NCBI RefSeq assembly: GCF_000376785.1
Contig: NZ_AQXX01000144.1
Coordinates: forward strand, 124,001 to 188,000
Direction of reading: 5' to 3'
DNA: 64,000 bases
From: Hahella ganghwensis DSM 17046
GTDB lineage: Bacteria; Pseudomonadota; Gammaproteobacteria; Pseudomonadales; Oleiphilaceae
The position numbers and the translations under genes are program-made. The notes under the pieces were generated by a model. That model made no database searches and was not told the DNA's origin. It worked only from the letters and a program-made list of their open reading frames with translations. This document shows positions 18,901-27,329 of the stretch, in pieces. How positions within the stretch are numbered: position 1 is the stretch's first letter; each line of letters opens with the position of its first letter.

Positions 18901-20456
18901 TCAGTGCGCAAAGTGAAGAAGGCAAGGGAAGTACCTTCAGTTTTTATATTCCCTGCACACTGATTGAAGAGCAGAAGCTTCATATAGATGGACCTCTGCA
19001 AAACCTGAAAGTGTTGATTGTGGATGATAATGCCAGTGCTCGGGACATTCTGGGAGGGATAGTGACCAGCCTTGGCTGGCAGGTGGATACGGTCAGTTCA
19101 GGAGAGGAAGCAATTCAAAAGGTTCAGGACAGTGCGCCTGAGCAGCCTCCTTATGACCTCATTCTGATGGATTGGCTGATGCCAGGGATTGATGGTTGGG
19201 AGGCCAGTGAAAGCCTGCGTGATCTGTTTCCTGCTGACAGGCTGCCGCTGATCATTATGATCACAGCGCAAAAACGTGAAGCTCTTGCCCAGCATCAGAT
19301 GCTTGCCCCTGATGTGATCAATGGCTTTCTGATCAAGCCAGTAACAGCATCGGTACTTCTTGATGCTGTGGCTGGGGGAATGGCGGGAAATCAGGCCATA
19401 TCGAAAAGTGTTAAAGCACAAAAACAGCTACGTTTGCAGGGATTATCTATCCTGCTGGTGGAGGATAACCCTACCAATCAACAAGTGGCGCTCGAACTAC
19501 TGAAGGAAGAAGGGGCCGAAGTGGACCTGGCTGTCGACGGTGTCAAAGCTGTTGATATGGTTAAGTCTTCAGAAGCTTCCTATGACGTGGTGCTGATGGA
19601 TATCCAGATGCCGGGAATGGACGGCTATACGGCAACAGGTATCATCAGGGAACAATGGACTCAGGATCAGTTGCCGATTATTGCCATGACAGCAAATGCC
19701 ATGGAATCTGACCGCAAAGCGGCACTGGATTGTGGCATGAATGATCATATTGGTAAGCCGTTTAATGTGGATCAATTGATCGACGTTATTCTGCATCACT
19801 CAGGAGAAGGCAGTGTACAGCCTCCTGTTAGTGTCAAAGTAGAGCCTCTTGCAGATGTTGTCCTGGATAGAAAGGGTGCGTTGGCTCGCCTTCAGGGAAA
19901 TGAGGGGGCATATCAAAAGGCATTGGATCACTTTCTTCGTGACACTCCTTCGTTAATTGAGTGCCTTGTGTCAGGAGAAAACGGCGACACGGACATCGAG
20001 ACGTTGCAGCGCATGGTGCATAGTATCAAAGGAGGGGCGGCCACGATTGGCGCCAATAAACTGTCCACCCTGGCGCAGCATATTGAAGGAGCCATCGTGG
20101 AAGATGGCAGTATGGAGCGGTGTGAAGTGTGGCTGGGGGATCTGCAATGGCAATTTAATATGGTTCAGGAGGAAGTTGAAAAGGTCGTTGAGAGATCTGT
20201 TGATATTGAAGCACACGTGCAAATGACAGAGTCTGTGAGCCAGAAAGATCTGGGTGAGGAGCTGATAACCTTGGAAGGGCTCCTAAAAGAGGCCAATCTT
20301 CAGGCATTGGACGTATTTGAAGGTATGAAGGGACAATATTCTGTATTGTTTCCTCATGAATTCGAGATACTGGCTGAAGCAATGGAGCGGATGGACTTTG
20401 ATGTTGCGCTAGCATGCTGTCGAAATGTACAGAGGCAGGTTGAGGAATCTGCATGA
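15921..20456 (+). CDS. Hybrid sensor histidine kinase (dCache-PAS3-HisKA-HATPase-REC-REC-HPt)
   Basis: This 1511-residue inner-membrane kinase starts a multistep phosphorelay. Order: membrane helix (about 12-32), large periplasmic Cache-type sensor (35-320), second helix (325-348), three PAS domains (about 360-770), HisKA with phosphorylated H796 in MSHEIRTPMNA, HATPase with DTGIGISEE and GGTGLGLTICQ, two receivers (phospho-acceptors D1084 in LILMDWLMPGIDG and D1227 in VVLMDIQMPGMDG), and an HPt domain with H1367 in MVHSIKGGAATIG. All catalytic residues appear intact. A GGDEF response regulator follows directly, so the probable output is c-di-GMP synthesis (inference). The start lacks a strong ribosome site. 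The signal sensed is unknown. Confidence 0.94.
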   Translation: MDKIFRSLKSRLISALAATVALLAVVVLAGWRVGLYSAYAHLEEHFQGQVGLRTERFSQDLQSYHNDLLFLASVPPIQGIVRASGKGGFDVWENSTRSLWIRRLNAIFSSYMYAHPEVFQLRYIGVAGNGRELVRVNRQGQDVVVVSNDEMQAKGDRRYFRETVKLRRHEIYISDIDLNRENGAVEIPHIPTIRMATPIRNTNGDTFGIVVINIKAKYLLDKLRQNLPEGVQVYLTNLRGDFLIHPDPGKTFGFDFDKSYRWENEFQPLANNALPSALEYFAGSDGHIIAMQRRIPFQPDDPLWGLNLILVTPEENIEIQVLQSVFSLLIAVIACIAVAGGFLYLYWLNNRQKQKVSVEQARLAAIVESTDDAVIGNTLNGVVLSWNRGAEEMFGYSQSEATGQRLGSLIVPEDRAHEEKNILEIIGKGEKVPHFDTRRKRKDGLELDVSVAASPIKDAGGTIVGSAKTIRDISRQKAVEEEIRHLNSTLEQQVVERTEEIRHYHALQKAILNHAGFAIIATDREGFITLFNPAAERMLGYSAEEMIDRQTPRSFCLEEELSNRAVEFSKELGKQIAPGDDVIFAKSRHHLNNEHEWTYIRKDGSHFQVYLSVTMLADEDENISGYLLMASDISSQVQDRLNLMRMRDHLVKAAEVAELGIWTWNLEDDSLEWNQQMQNIYQVPRETLESGLYYEFWENSLHPEDRDATLSQLKATMDGEDVFDPTFRIVRPDGSTRYIQATAVVERDADNQPVLVLGVNRDITDRRAYETRLQEAKLAADKANKSKSEFLANMSHEIRTPMNAILGMLHLLKNTSMEAQQADYVEKTESAARALLGILNDILDFSKVEAGKLELDPQPCNIDSLLREVGVILSANVGDKALEVLFDIDPDLPDSVLVDGMRLQQVLINLAGNAVKFTESGEVVLSVKTFSRTENMLILSFSVRDTGIGISEEYLQRIFEGFSQAETSTARRYGGTGLGLTICQRLVSLMGGDLSAQSEEGKGSTFSFYIPCTLIEEQKLHIDGPLQNLKVLIVDDNASARDILGGIVTSLGWQVDTVSSGEEAIQKVQDSAPEQPPYDLILMDWLMPGIDGWEASESLRDLFPADRLPLIIMITAQKREALAQHQMLAPDVINGFLIKPVTASVLLDAVAGGMAGNQAISKSVKAQKQLRLQGLSILLVEDNPTNQQVALELLKEEGAEVDLAVDGVKAVDMVKSSEASYDVVLMDIQMPGMDGYTATGIIREQWTQDQLPIIAMTANAMESDRKAALDCGMNDHIGKPFNVDQLIDVILHHSGEGSVQPPVSVKVEPLADVVLDRKGALARLQGNEGAYQKALDHFLRDTPSLIECLVSGENGDTDIETLQRMVHSIKGGAATIGANKLSTLAQHIEGAIVEDGSMERCEVWLGDLQWQFNMVQEEVEKVVERSVDIEAHVQMTESVSQKDLGEELITLEGLLKEANLQALDVFEGMKGQYSVLFPHEFEILAEAMERMDFDVALACCRNVQRQVEESA

Positions 20457-20469
20457 TGAGGAGTTGCTC

Positions 20470-20493
20470 ATGGCGGATGTTATCTCATTATGA
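20470..20493 (+). other. Seven-codon minicistron coupling the kinase to its response regulator
   Basis: A GAGGAG ribosome site at 20458-20463 lies six bases before an ATG at 20470 that opens only seven codons and stops at TGA 20491-20493. That stop overlaps the ATG of the response regulator at 20490 (ATGA). The regulator itself has no nearby ribosome site, so it may be translated by coupling to this tiny frame. It is seen directly, but function is inference. Confidence 0.4.
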
Positions 20494-21428
20494 ATGATAG
20501 CAGTCCTGAACAGGATCAGCTGAATGTTGGCAATCAGCGAGGTCGCATTCTGATTGTTGATGATCAGCCACTTATGATCAGGGTTATTCATCAGATCTTT
20601 GCTGATGAACATGAGTTGTATATGGCGACCAGTGGCGAACAAGCTTTGGTGTTCTGTCAGAATAATCCCCCTGATCTGGTCTTGCTTGATGTTATGATGC
20701 CGGGGCTGGACGGACTGGAAACCTGCCGCAGACTCAAACAGGATGAACGCACCTCTGCAATACCGGTTATATTTGTTACCGGCCAGACAACCGAAGAGGA
20801 AGAGAATGCCTGCTGGGATGCCGGATGCGTTGATTTTGTCAGCAAACCGGTGAATTCCAGAACGTTGTTAAAGCGTGTTCGATCTCATCTGACACTGAAA
20901 TTTCAGTCTGATCTCTTGCGCCGAATGGCAATGGTGGATGGCTTAACCAAGTTGGCCAACCGGCGCTACTTTGATCAATATCTTCAGCAGGAATGGCGGC
21001 GGTGCAGACGCACAGGCAAACCCTTGTCCCTGATCCTGCTGGATATCGATTTTTTCAAAAAGTTTAATGACTCCTTGGGTCATCAGCAGGGTGATGACAG
21101 TTTGCGATCCGTGGCTGGCACTATCGCTGCCAGTACTCAACGGCCAGCCGATCTTGCTGCCCGCTATGGAGGAGAAGAGTTTGCAGTGATTTTACCTGAG
21201 ACTGACCTGGTCGGCGCGTCCAATCTGGCGGAATCCATAGAGAAATCAATCAGGGAGCTGCGAATCGAGCATCCCTCCTCACCGATCGATGGGGTGCTGA
21301 GCGTCAGTATTGGGGTGTCTTCTCTGGTACCGGATGATACTCATCAGTCAGACCAATTGATTGAGTCTGCTGACCGGAATCTATGTCTTGCCAAGGAGCG
21401 CGGCAGAGCTCAGGTTTGTGCCGGCTAG
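20490..21428 (+). CDS. Response regulator diguanylate cyclase (REC-GGDEF)
   Basis: This 312-residue cytoplasmic protein has a receiver (about 15-130) with acceptor D67 in LVLLDVMMPGLDG and a diguanylate cyclase domain (about 145-310). The active site is GGEEF at 227-231, preceded by a classical RxxD product-inhibition site (RPAD, five residues upstream), so it should make c-di-GMP and be feedback inhibited. It is encoded 33 bases after the hybrid kinase and is its likely phosphorylation target. Its architecture resembles WspR and PleD-type regulators that switch cells to surface growth. Translation may depend on the preceding minicistron. Confidence 0.95.
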   Translation: MNDSSPEQDQLNVGNQRGRILIVDDQPLMIRVIHQIFADEHELYMATSGEQALVFCQNNPPDLVLLDVMMPGLDGLETCRRLKQDERTSAIPVIFVTGQTTEEEENACWDAGCVDFVSKPVNSRTLLKRVRSHLTLKFQSDLLRRMAMVDGLTKLANRRYFDQYLQQEWRRCRRTGKPLSLILLDIDFFKKFNDSLGHQQGDDSLRSVAGTIAASTQRPADLAARYGGEEFAVILPETDLVGASNLAESIEKSIRELRIEHPSSPIDGVLSVSIGVSSLVPDDTHQSDQLIESADRNLCLAKERGRAQVCAG

Positions 21429-21633
21429 AATCCTGTTCCCAGAATATGACTGATACCATTCTGCCAAGCGGAAGGACTGGCTTTGTGGATACAAAAATCC
21501 ACAGAACTCCCGTTACCTGAGCCTTTATCGCCATAGGGCTGTCACAAAACAGTTGTACTCTCATCGCGTTTTTAATGAGTGACTCGATCCCTGAATAAGG
21601 AGGTTTGTCGATCGTAAACCGGGAGAATGCGAT

Positions 21634-21960
21634 ATGAAAACCCGGGTGTTGTCCAAGCTGAACTCTGGCTTGTTGTTGCTGGTAGCGATCGTGCTAAGTT
21701 GGTCGGTCTACTGGGGAATGAAACAACTGCGTGTGCAGTTGGATAAAAGACATGTGCTTAATAAGTACCGCTCGTATGTGAACGATGAGGTAGCCGCCAG
21801 TATCAATGCCTATCTTCGCAGCGAGAATGCAGCGGATCTGGCTGATGCGGAAAAAGCAATGCAGCAGCTTGATTTGATGATGAGAAACTAGAATCAGGCA
21901 TACTCGCAGGCGTTGCGTGATCTTTTGGCGGCAGAGAACCTGATATGTTCAGAAAGAGGT
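21634..21960 (+). pseudogene. Truncated chemoreceptor-like (MCP) gene remnant
   Basis: A good ribosome site (GGGAGA) precedes an 85-residue frame (21634-21891) with a membrane helix (SGLLLLVAIVLSWSVYWGM) and the start of a periplasmic helical domain, as in four-helix-bundle chemoreceptors or sensor kinases. It ends at a TAG, after which the same frame continues with helix-like coding sequence (NQAYSQALRDLLAAEN) for about 20 more codons, until it runs into the 3' end of the opposite-strand oxygenase gene. No HAMP, kinase or signalling domain remains. I read it as a decayed, truncated receptor. A functional small membrane protein is possible but less likely. Confidence 0.6.
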
Positions 21961-22908
21961 CTGCCAACTGGTTTTCCCCAGCAGCTTTTCACCCAATAGT
22001 GTCAGCTCTGCATGGGGATATCGAGTCTTCTCCCATTCCCGGGGATCTCCTGGAAATGCATATCCTGATGGCGCTTCCCGGTTTTGCCAGGAACGTATAC
22101 GCCATTCTTTCATGCACTGGTTATCCTCTTCTGCCGGTACCATAGAGATGTATTGTGCCATGCGTACTCGTTGTGATCGGTTCGGCCGAATGCCGTGGGG
22201 TAACAGTGCATTGAAGATCAGCAGGTCGCCGGCTTCCAGGGGGATGAATTCAATCTCGTATCCGGTCAGGTCGGGGACATAGGGGTCTCGGTTTGCGGGC
22301 TGCTGGGTGCGCCATTGTTCCAGGTCTCTGTACAGGCCGGGAACACACTGGAATCCTCCGCTCTCAAAGTCAGTGTTGGTTAGTGCCAGAACTCCCTGGA
22401 CGTTAACAGGAAGAGGCGTTAATGAGGTGTCTGCGTCCCAATGAATAAACCCTCGAAACTCTCTTCCCTGTCGATTTGGCGGGTTCAGATTGGCTCGATC
22501 AATGGTGACCCAGAGATCTTCCCTGTCCCAGATATCTACAAAGGCTTTATATACTCGGGGATTCTGTCGGTTATTCCAGAGGAGAGGGTGATGATAGCAC
22601 TCCACCATCCCCGAATTGTTCAGTTCCTGCATTTGGTGAGATCGGCGTTCTGGCTGGTACCAGGTATTCGGGTCTGTTGGGGACATTTCCTGAAACTCCC
22701 ATAAAAAGCGCTGTGTCGCTTTTACATCCTCAAAACTGATCGCCTCAGGGATGATGACATATCCTTGATGAATCCAGGAGTCATATTGCTCCTGGGATAG
22801 CACCCTGAGAGGAAGCTGTTTTTGCAGTTCACGGAACGGCGTGCCGTGCAGGTTCGATACACTGTTATTGCCTGGCGCATTGTTGCCGAAGCCATAGCGA
22901 TTTCTCAT
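21949..22908 (-). CDS. Phytanoyl-CoA dioxygenase (PhyH) family oxygenase
   Basis: This 319-residue protein belongs to the non-haem Fe(II)/2-oxoglutarate oxygenases of the PhyH family. The iron ligands are visible as His and Asp in FIHWDADTSL and the distal His in LLPHGIRPNRS, followed by the arginine that binds 2-oxoglutarate (RMAQYI region). The N-terminal part has YDSWIHQGYVIIPEAI, the usual PhyH opening. The substrate is not known; relatives hydroxylate ectoine, small lipids or natural products. It is divergent from an AraC regulator with a 231-bp shared region, so the AraC protein may control it. Its 3' end abuts a broken receptor gene. Confidence 0.88.
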   Translation of the reverse strand: MRNRYGFGNNAPGNNSVSNLHGTPFRELQKQLPLRVLSQEQYDSWIHQGYVIIPEAISFEDVKATQRFLWEFQEMSPTDPNTWYQPERRSHQMQELNNSGMVECYHHPLLWNNRQNPRVYKAFVDIWDREDLWVTIDRANLNPPNRQGREFRGFIHWDADTSLTPLPVNVQGVLALTNTDFESGGFQCVPGLYRDLEQWRTQQPANRDPYVPDLTGYEIEFIPLEAGDLLIFNALLPHGIRPNRSQRVRMAQYISMVPAEEDNQCMKEWRIRSWQNREAPSGYAFPGDPREWEKTRYPHAELTLLGEKLLGKTSWQTSF

Positions 22909-23139
22909 GAGGTTCTCGACTCCCGTTTGAAGAGGGGTTAATGATTTCAGTCAGTATCTATTGGCACTGTGTCGATGGGTGATGGAAATATGGCAATAAG
23001 TAGTACAATCTGCTCAAACTGATGTATTTCTGTGAGTTCAAACCACTAGAAAGGCCGTATAAATATCCGAACGGTTAGCTTTGCTGATGCACATAGATGT
23101 TTTCTGGAAGTGGGAGTCTGAACCGGGCTGATTTAAAAG

Positions 23140-24000
23140 ATGAAAGCGAGCTTTGAGAAAATTCAATACCCGGAAGATGCTTCCTGGAAGTTCTTTTTGA
23201 GAGAACTCGATACCCTGCCGTTTGAATGGCATTTCCATCCGGAGTACGAGCTCACCTTTACACTGAACTCTTATGGCGAACGATATGTAGGAGACTGCGT
23301 TGAGCCCTATGCAGATGGTGACCTGGCATTATTGGGGCCTAATTTGCCTCATAGCTGGTGTTCTGCCGGAAGAGTGGAGGAGACGCTTCCTCATCGGGCG
23401 CTGGTCGTCTGGTTTAATCAGGCCTGGCTGGATCATCTGCTGACCGGCTACCCGGAGTTTTCAGATTTGCGGGGAATCATGTGCGATGCACGGCGAGGGC
23501 TTGAGTTTTCATCAGAGATATCCGGATTGGTCGGACCGCTTTTCCTGCAACTGGTGACGACAGATCCGCGTAAACGACTGCTGATTTTGCTGGAAATTCT
23601 GGGGATTATTGCGGAGTCACAGCCGCGAATACTGGCATCTGCCAATTTCCAGTCTGAACCGGTAGTTGCCAGAGAGCAGAAGGTATTGAATGAAGTGCTG
23701 GAATATGTGCATGAGCGCTTTCAGGAGGCGTTGTCCCTGGGAATGATGGCCAGTATAAGCAACATGAGCACCAGCACATTTGTACGTTTTTTCAGGAAGC
23801 ACATGAATCAGAGTTTTATCAGCTATGTCACCCAATTACGGTTGGGGCATGTATGCTCTGAGCTGGTAGGGACGGATTTACCCATTGCCCTGATTGCTGA
23901 TCGAACCGGCTTTACCAACCTGTCCAATTTCAATCGATTGTTCAGGAAATACAAGGGGATGACGCCAAAGGCGTTTCGCAATGCCTATACCAGACGCTGA
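23140..24000 (+). CDS. AraC-family transcriptional regulator with cupin sensor
   Basis: This 286-residue regulator has an N-terminal cupin-like sensor (about 15-110, FEWHFHPEYELTFTLNS and GDLALLGPNLPHSWC) and a C-terminal double helix-turn-helix (about 185-285) with ALSLGMMASISNMSTSTFVRFFRK and LPIALIADRTGFTNLSNFNRLFRKYKGMTPKAFR. The sensor type is typical of carbohydrate or small-molecule responsive AraC proteins. It is divergent from the PhyH oxygenase, its most likely target. It is convergent with puuC and separated from it by a strong hairpin, so a role in polyamine control is not indicated. Confidence 0.92.
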   Translation: MKASFEKIQYPEDASWKFFLRELDTLPFEWHFHPEYELTFTLNSYGERYVGDCVEPYADGDLALLGPNLPHSWCSAGRVEETLPHRALVVWFNQAWLDHLLTGYPEFSDLRGIMCDARRGLEFSSEISGLVGPLFLQLVTTDPRKRLLILLEILGIIAESQPRILASANFQSEPVVAREQKVLNEVLEYVHERFQEALSLGMMASISNMSTSTFVRFFRKHMNQSFISYVTQLRLGHVCSELVGTDLPIALIADRTGFTNLSNFNRLFRKYKGMTPKAFRNAYTRR

Positions 24001-24024
24001 AGTGAGTCGTGGATGAGCTGAGAA

Positions 24025-24056
24025 ACAGGATACAGCCAATGACGGCTGCATCCTGT
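24025..24056. terminator. Strong hairpin between convergent araC-type and puuC genes
   Basis: ACAGGATACAGCC and GGCTGCATCCTGT pair over 13 positions with one mismatch around an AATGAC loop. It fills the 63-bp gap between convergent stops and probably ends both transcripts. Confidence 0.6.
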
Positions 24057-24063
24057 AAGGCGT

Positions 24064-25578
24064 TTAATTCAGCTTGATCCAGGTAGCCTTGATTTCACTG
24101 TATTTATCGAAGGCATGCAGTGACTTGTCACGACCATTGCCCGACTGTTTGTATCCGCCGAATGGGGCGGTCATGTCACCGCCGTCATACTGGTTCACCC
24201 AGATCGAACCTGCCCGCAAGCCTCGGGCCAGTCGGTGGGCGCGGCCGAGGTTGCTCGTCCACAGAGCGGCTGCAAGTCCGTAGACGGTATCATTCGCAAT
24301 ATGCAGTGCTTCGTCTTCATCCTTAAACGTAATGACGGTCAGAACAGGCCCAAAGACTTCTTCCTGCGCGATAGTCATGTCGTTGGTCACATTTTCAAAT
24401 ACTGTCGGTTCCACATAGAAGCCGTTTGATACCGTATTGGACCGGTTTCCGCCCACTGTGAGACTGGCTCCATCTGCCTGGCCTTTTTCGATGTAGGACA
24501 GAACACGGTTCAGTTGTGGTTCGTCTACGATCGCACCGATGTTGGTCTGGGGATCCAATGGGTGGCCAGGGCGCCAGCGTCCGAATGCTTCTCGAACCTT
24601 GGCGACAAAGGTCTCGGCAATGCTCTCTTCCACCAACAGCCTGGAACCAGCGGTACACATTTCCCCCATGTTGAAGCAGATCGCGTCTGCAGCTGCTTGA
24701 GCCGCCTTGTCCAGGTCTGGTGCGTCAGCAAATACGATGTTGGGTGATTTTCCACCTGCCTCAGTCCACACCCGTTTCATATTGGACTCACCGGCATAAA
24801 CCATCAGTTGTTTGGCGATAGCGGTAGAGCCGGTGAACGCCAGGGTGTCCACATCCATATGCAGAGCCAGTGCTTTACCGACAGTGTGCCCATAGCCGGG
24901 AAGGACGTTAAAGACGCCAGCCGGCAAACCTGCTTCGTGGGCCAGAAGCGCCAGCCGGATCGCCGTCAGAGGGGATTTTTCCGAAGGCTTGAGTATCACT
25001 GAGTTGCCCATAGCCAACGCGGGACCTAACTTCCAGCTCGCCATGATCATCGGAAAGTTCCAAGGCACAATGGCAGCGACAACACCCACGGCTTCTCTGG
25101 TCACCATGCCCAGTTCGTCAAAACCGGTAGGCGCTATCTCATCGTAAAGCTTATCAATTGCTTCAGCACACCAGCGAATACAGCGGCTTGTAGCCGGAAC
25201 GTCGACATTGAGCGCATCTGAAATGGGCTTGCCCATATCGAGGGTTTCCAACAGGGCCAGCTCTTCAGCATGTTCATCGATCAAATCAGCGAACCGTTGC
25301 AGAGTTTTCTTTCTCTGTGCCGGTGGCAGTTGTGACCAGACACCAGATTCAAATGTCTGGCGGGCAATAGCGACCGCATGATCGGCATCAGTGCTATCGC
25401 AGGATGCCACTGAAGTCAGTAAGCGGTTGTCAATCGGGCTACGGCAGTCAAAGGTTTCTCCAGCTCTGGCCTCAGTCAGTACGCCATTGATATAAGCTCT
25501 GCCTTCAAAGGAAACGGAGTCGGCCAATTGCTGCCAGTATTCAAAATGTTGAACGTTTGCCACGGTAACCTCGCTCAT
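24064..25578 (-). CDS. puuC: Gamma-glutamyl-gamma-aminobutyraldehyde dehydrogenase (PuuC)
   Basis: This 504-residue NAD(P)-dependent aldehyde dehydrogenase oxidises gamma-glutamyl-gamma-aminobutyraldehyde to gamma-glutamyl-GABA, the third step of the Puu pathway. The ALDH motifs are present: VVAAIVPWNFPMIMASWKL, FTGSTAIAKQL, the catalytic Glu in TEAGGKSPNIVF and the catalytic Cys in NMGEMCTAGSRLLVE. The length matches PuuC/KauB (about 495). A GGYKQSGNGRD end is also typical. It is divergent from the bauA operon, with a 319-bp shared region holding an AT-rich motif similar to those near puuR and puuD. Related KauB acts on several amino aldehydes. Confidence 0.9.
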   Translation of the reverse strand: MSEVTVANVQHFEYWQQLADSVSFEGRAYINGVLTEARAGETFDCRSPIDNRLLTSVASCDSTDADHAVAIARQTFESGVWSQLPPAQRKKTLQRFADLIDEHAEELALLETLDMGKPISDALNVDVPATSRCIRWCAEAIDKLYDEIAPTGFDELGMVTREAVGVVAAIVPWNFPMIMASWKLGPALAMGNSVILKPSEKSPLTAIRLALLAHEAGLPAGVFNVLPGYGHTVGKALALHMDVDTLAFTGSTAIAKQLMVYAGESNMKRVWTEAGGKSPNIVFADAPDLDKAAQAAADAICFNMGEMCTAGSRLLVEESIAETFVAKVREAFGRWRPGHPLDPQTNIGAIVDEPQLNRVLSYIEKGQADGASLTVGGNRSNTVSNGFYVEPTVFENVTNDMTIAQEEVFGPVLTVITFKDEDEALHIANDTVYGLAAALWTSNLGRAHRLARGLRAGSIWVNQYDGGDMTAPFGGYKQSGNGRDKSLHAFDKYSEIKATWIKLN

Positions 25579-25897
25579 CTGAGTGTGAAATGATTCCGCA
25601 CACCTTACCCCACAGTGGTTGAGGGTTTCAATATATTGAACGCATGATTTTTATCACAAATCCTTATCAGTAACGCCTGCAATATTGCCCTGGGGCTGAA
25701 GTTGAGGAGATCGTGAAGGATTTTGAAAAAAGTCTGTTTTTCCTATTGATGTTTTATTTATTTTACATAAACTGGTGATCAGATGTTCAAAATAACAAAC
25801 GGTCATAGGTTGATACTGTGATCTTCAAAGCACGAACTTTTATAAGCTGAATTACAGAATATAAACCCGATACAGGTAACAGTCAGGTAGATTGAAT
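25579..25897. promoter_or_regulatory. Divergent promoter region of puuC and bauA (319 bp)
   Basis: No gene is seen. The stretch 25730-25800 is strongly AT-rich and includes ATTTATTTTACATAAA at about 25756-25771, a loose copy of the motif found between puuR and puuB. It should hold promoters for puuC (left) and for the bauA-bauC-bauB-oxidase operon (right). Confidence 0.45.
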
Positions 25898-27214
25898 ATG
25901 GCAAATACATCCCCTCAAGATCTCGATGCTTTCTGGATGCCGTTTACCGCTAATCGTCAGTACAAAGCAAATCCTCGCTTATTGGTGGCGGCCAGTGGCA
26001 TGCACTACGAAACCCAGGATGGCCGTAAGATTATCGATGGTACTGCCGGCTTGTGGTGCGTCAATGCTGGTCACTCCCGTCAGGAGATTACTGAGGCTGT
26101 CAGCCGTCAGATCGCTACAATGGATTATGGCCCATCCTTTCAGATGGGACACCCTCTGCCGTTTGAACTGGCTAACCGTCTGGTGCGTCACACGCCACAA
26201 GGCATTAACAAAGTGTTTTTTACCAACTCCGGTTCTGAATCAGTGGATACTGCCCTGAAGATTGCACTGGCCTATCACCGAGCCAAAGGTGAAGGGCAAA
26301 GAACCCGTTTGATTGGCCGCGAAAAAGGCTATCACGGTGTTGGATTTGGCGGAATCTCTGTCGGTGGACTGGTGAATAACCGGCGCGTTTTCGGAACGCT
26401 CCTGAATGGTGTTGACCATATGCGCCATACCCTGTTGCCGGAAAATGCCTTCAGTCGGGGAATTCCCAAGCAGGGAGCCGAGCTGGTTTCTGACCTGGAA
26501 AGAATGATCGCCCTGCATGGTGCTGACACGATTGCCGCAGTGATTGTTGAGCCTGTCGCAGGTTCAGCTGGTGTCATTCTGCCTCCCGAAGGGTATCTGG
26601 AAAGGCTTCGTGAGATAACTCGTCAGCACGGTATTCTGTTGATTTTTGATGAAGTGATTACAGGATTTGGCCGCGTAGGACAGGCGTTTGCCGCCAACCG
26701 GTTTGGTGTTACGCCGGATATCATCACGACGGCCAAAGGCTTGACCAATGGTGCCATACCGATGGGGGCTGTGTTCGTTTCCGAGCATATTTATGATGCC
26801 TTCATGAATGGCGCGGAAGAAATGATCGAGTTGTTTCATGGCTATACCTATTCAGGGCATCCCGTGGCGGCCGCTGCGGGGATCGCAACGCTGGATATCT
26901 ATGAGAAGGAAGGCTTATTTGAGCGCACGCTCGAACTTGAGTCCTACTGGGAGGACGCTCTGCACAGCCTGAAAGGACTACCGAATGTGGTGGACATTCG
27001 TAACATCGGCCTGGTAGGAGCTGTTGAGCTGGCACCCCGGGATAAAGTCGGTGTTCGAGGTTATGAGATTTTCAATCATTGTTACTGGAAGGAAGATGCT
27101 TTAGTGCGCTGCACAGCCGATACCATTGCTATGTCGCCACCGTTGATCATCGAAAAAGAACAGATAGATCAGTTGATTGAGCGTCTGGCGAAATCGATCA
27201 AGGCGGTGGAGTAG
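25898..27214 (+). CDS. bauA: Beta-alanine--pyruvate aminotransferase (omega-amino acid transaminase)
   Basis: This class III PLP aminotransferase (438 residues from the ATG at 25898) moves the amino group of beta-alanine, or other omega-amines, to pyruvate. It starts with DAFWMPFTANRQYK, typical of the BauA group, and carries FFTNSGSESVDTALKIA, DEVITGFGR and the PLP lysine in TTAKGLTNGAIPMGAVF. A TTG two codons upstream (25892) is an alternative start. In Pseudomonas bauA lies with bauB and bauC, as here, and serves the aminopropyl part of spermidine. A perfect terminator follows at 27284, so bauC needs read-through or its own promoter. Confidence 0.92.
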   Translation: MANTSPQDLDAFWMPFTANRQYKANPRLLVAASGMHYETQDGRKIIDGTAGLWCVNAGHSRQEITEAVSRQIATMDYGPSFQMGHPLPFELANRLVRHTPQGINKVFFTNSGSESVDTALKIALAYHRAKGEGQRTRLIGREKGYHGVGFGGISVGGLVNNRRVFGTLLNGVDHMRHTLLPENAFSRGIPKQGAELVSDLERMIALHGADTIAAVIVEPVAGSAGVILPPEGYLERLREITRQHGILLIFDEVITGFGRVGQAFAANRFGVTPDIITTAKGLTNGAIPMGAVFVSEHIYDAFMNGAEEMIELFHGYTYSGHPVAAAAGIATLDIYEKEGLFERTLELESYWEDALHSLKGLPNVVDIRNIGLVGAVELAPRDKVGVRGYEIFNHCYWKEDALVRCTADTIAMSPPLIIEKEQIDQLIERLAKSIKAVE

Positions 27215-27283
27215 TTTTTCAGAGATTTCTGACTTGACTGAACAAGTCCCTCGGGGTGGTTTTTCCACTCTGAAATACATTGC

Positions 27284-27306
27284 AGCCGTCATTGACGGCT
27301 TTTTTT
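27284..27306 (+). terminator. Rho-independent terminator after bauA
   Basis: AGCCGTC and GACGGCT form a perfect 7-bp stem around ATT, followed at once by seven T residues. This is the clearest intrinsic terminator in the window and lies 24 bases before the next start codon. Confidence 0.88.
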
Positions 27307-27329
27307 AAGCAACAAGATTCAGGTGTTTC

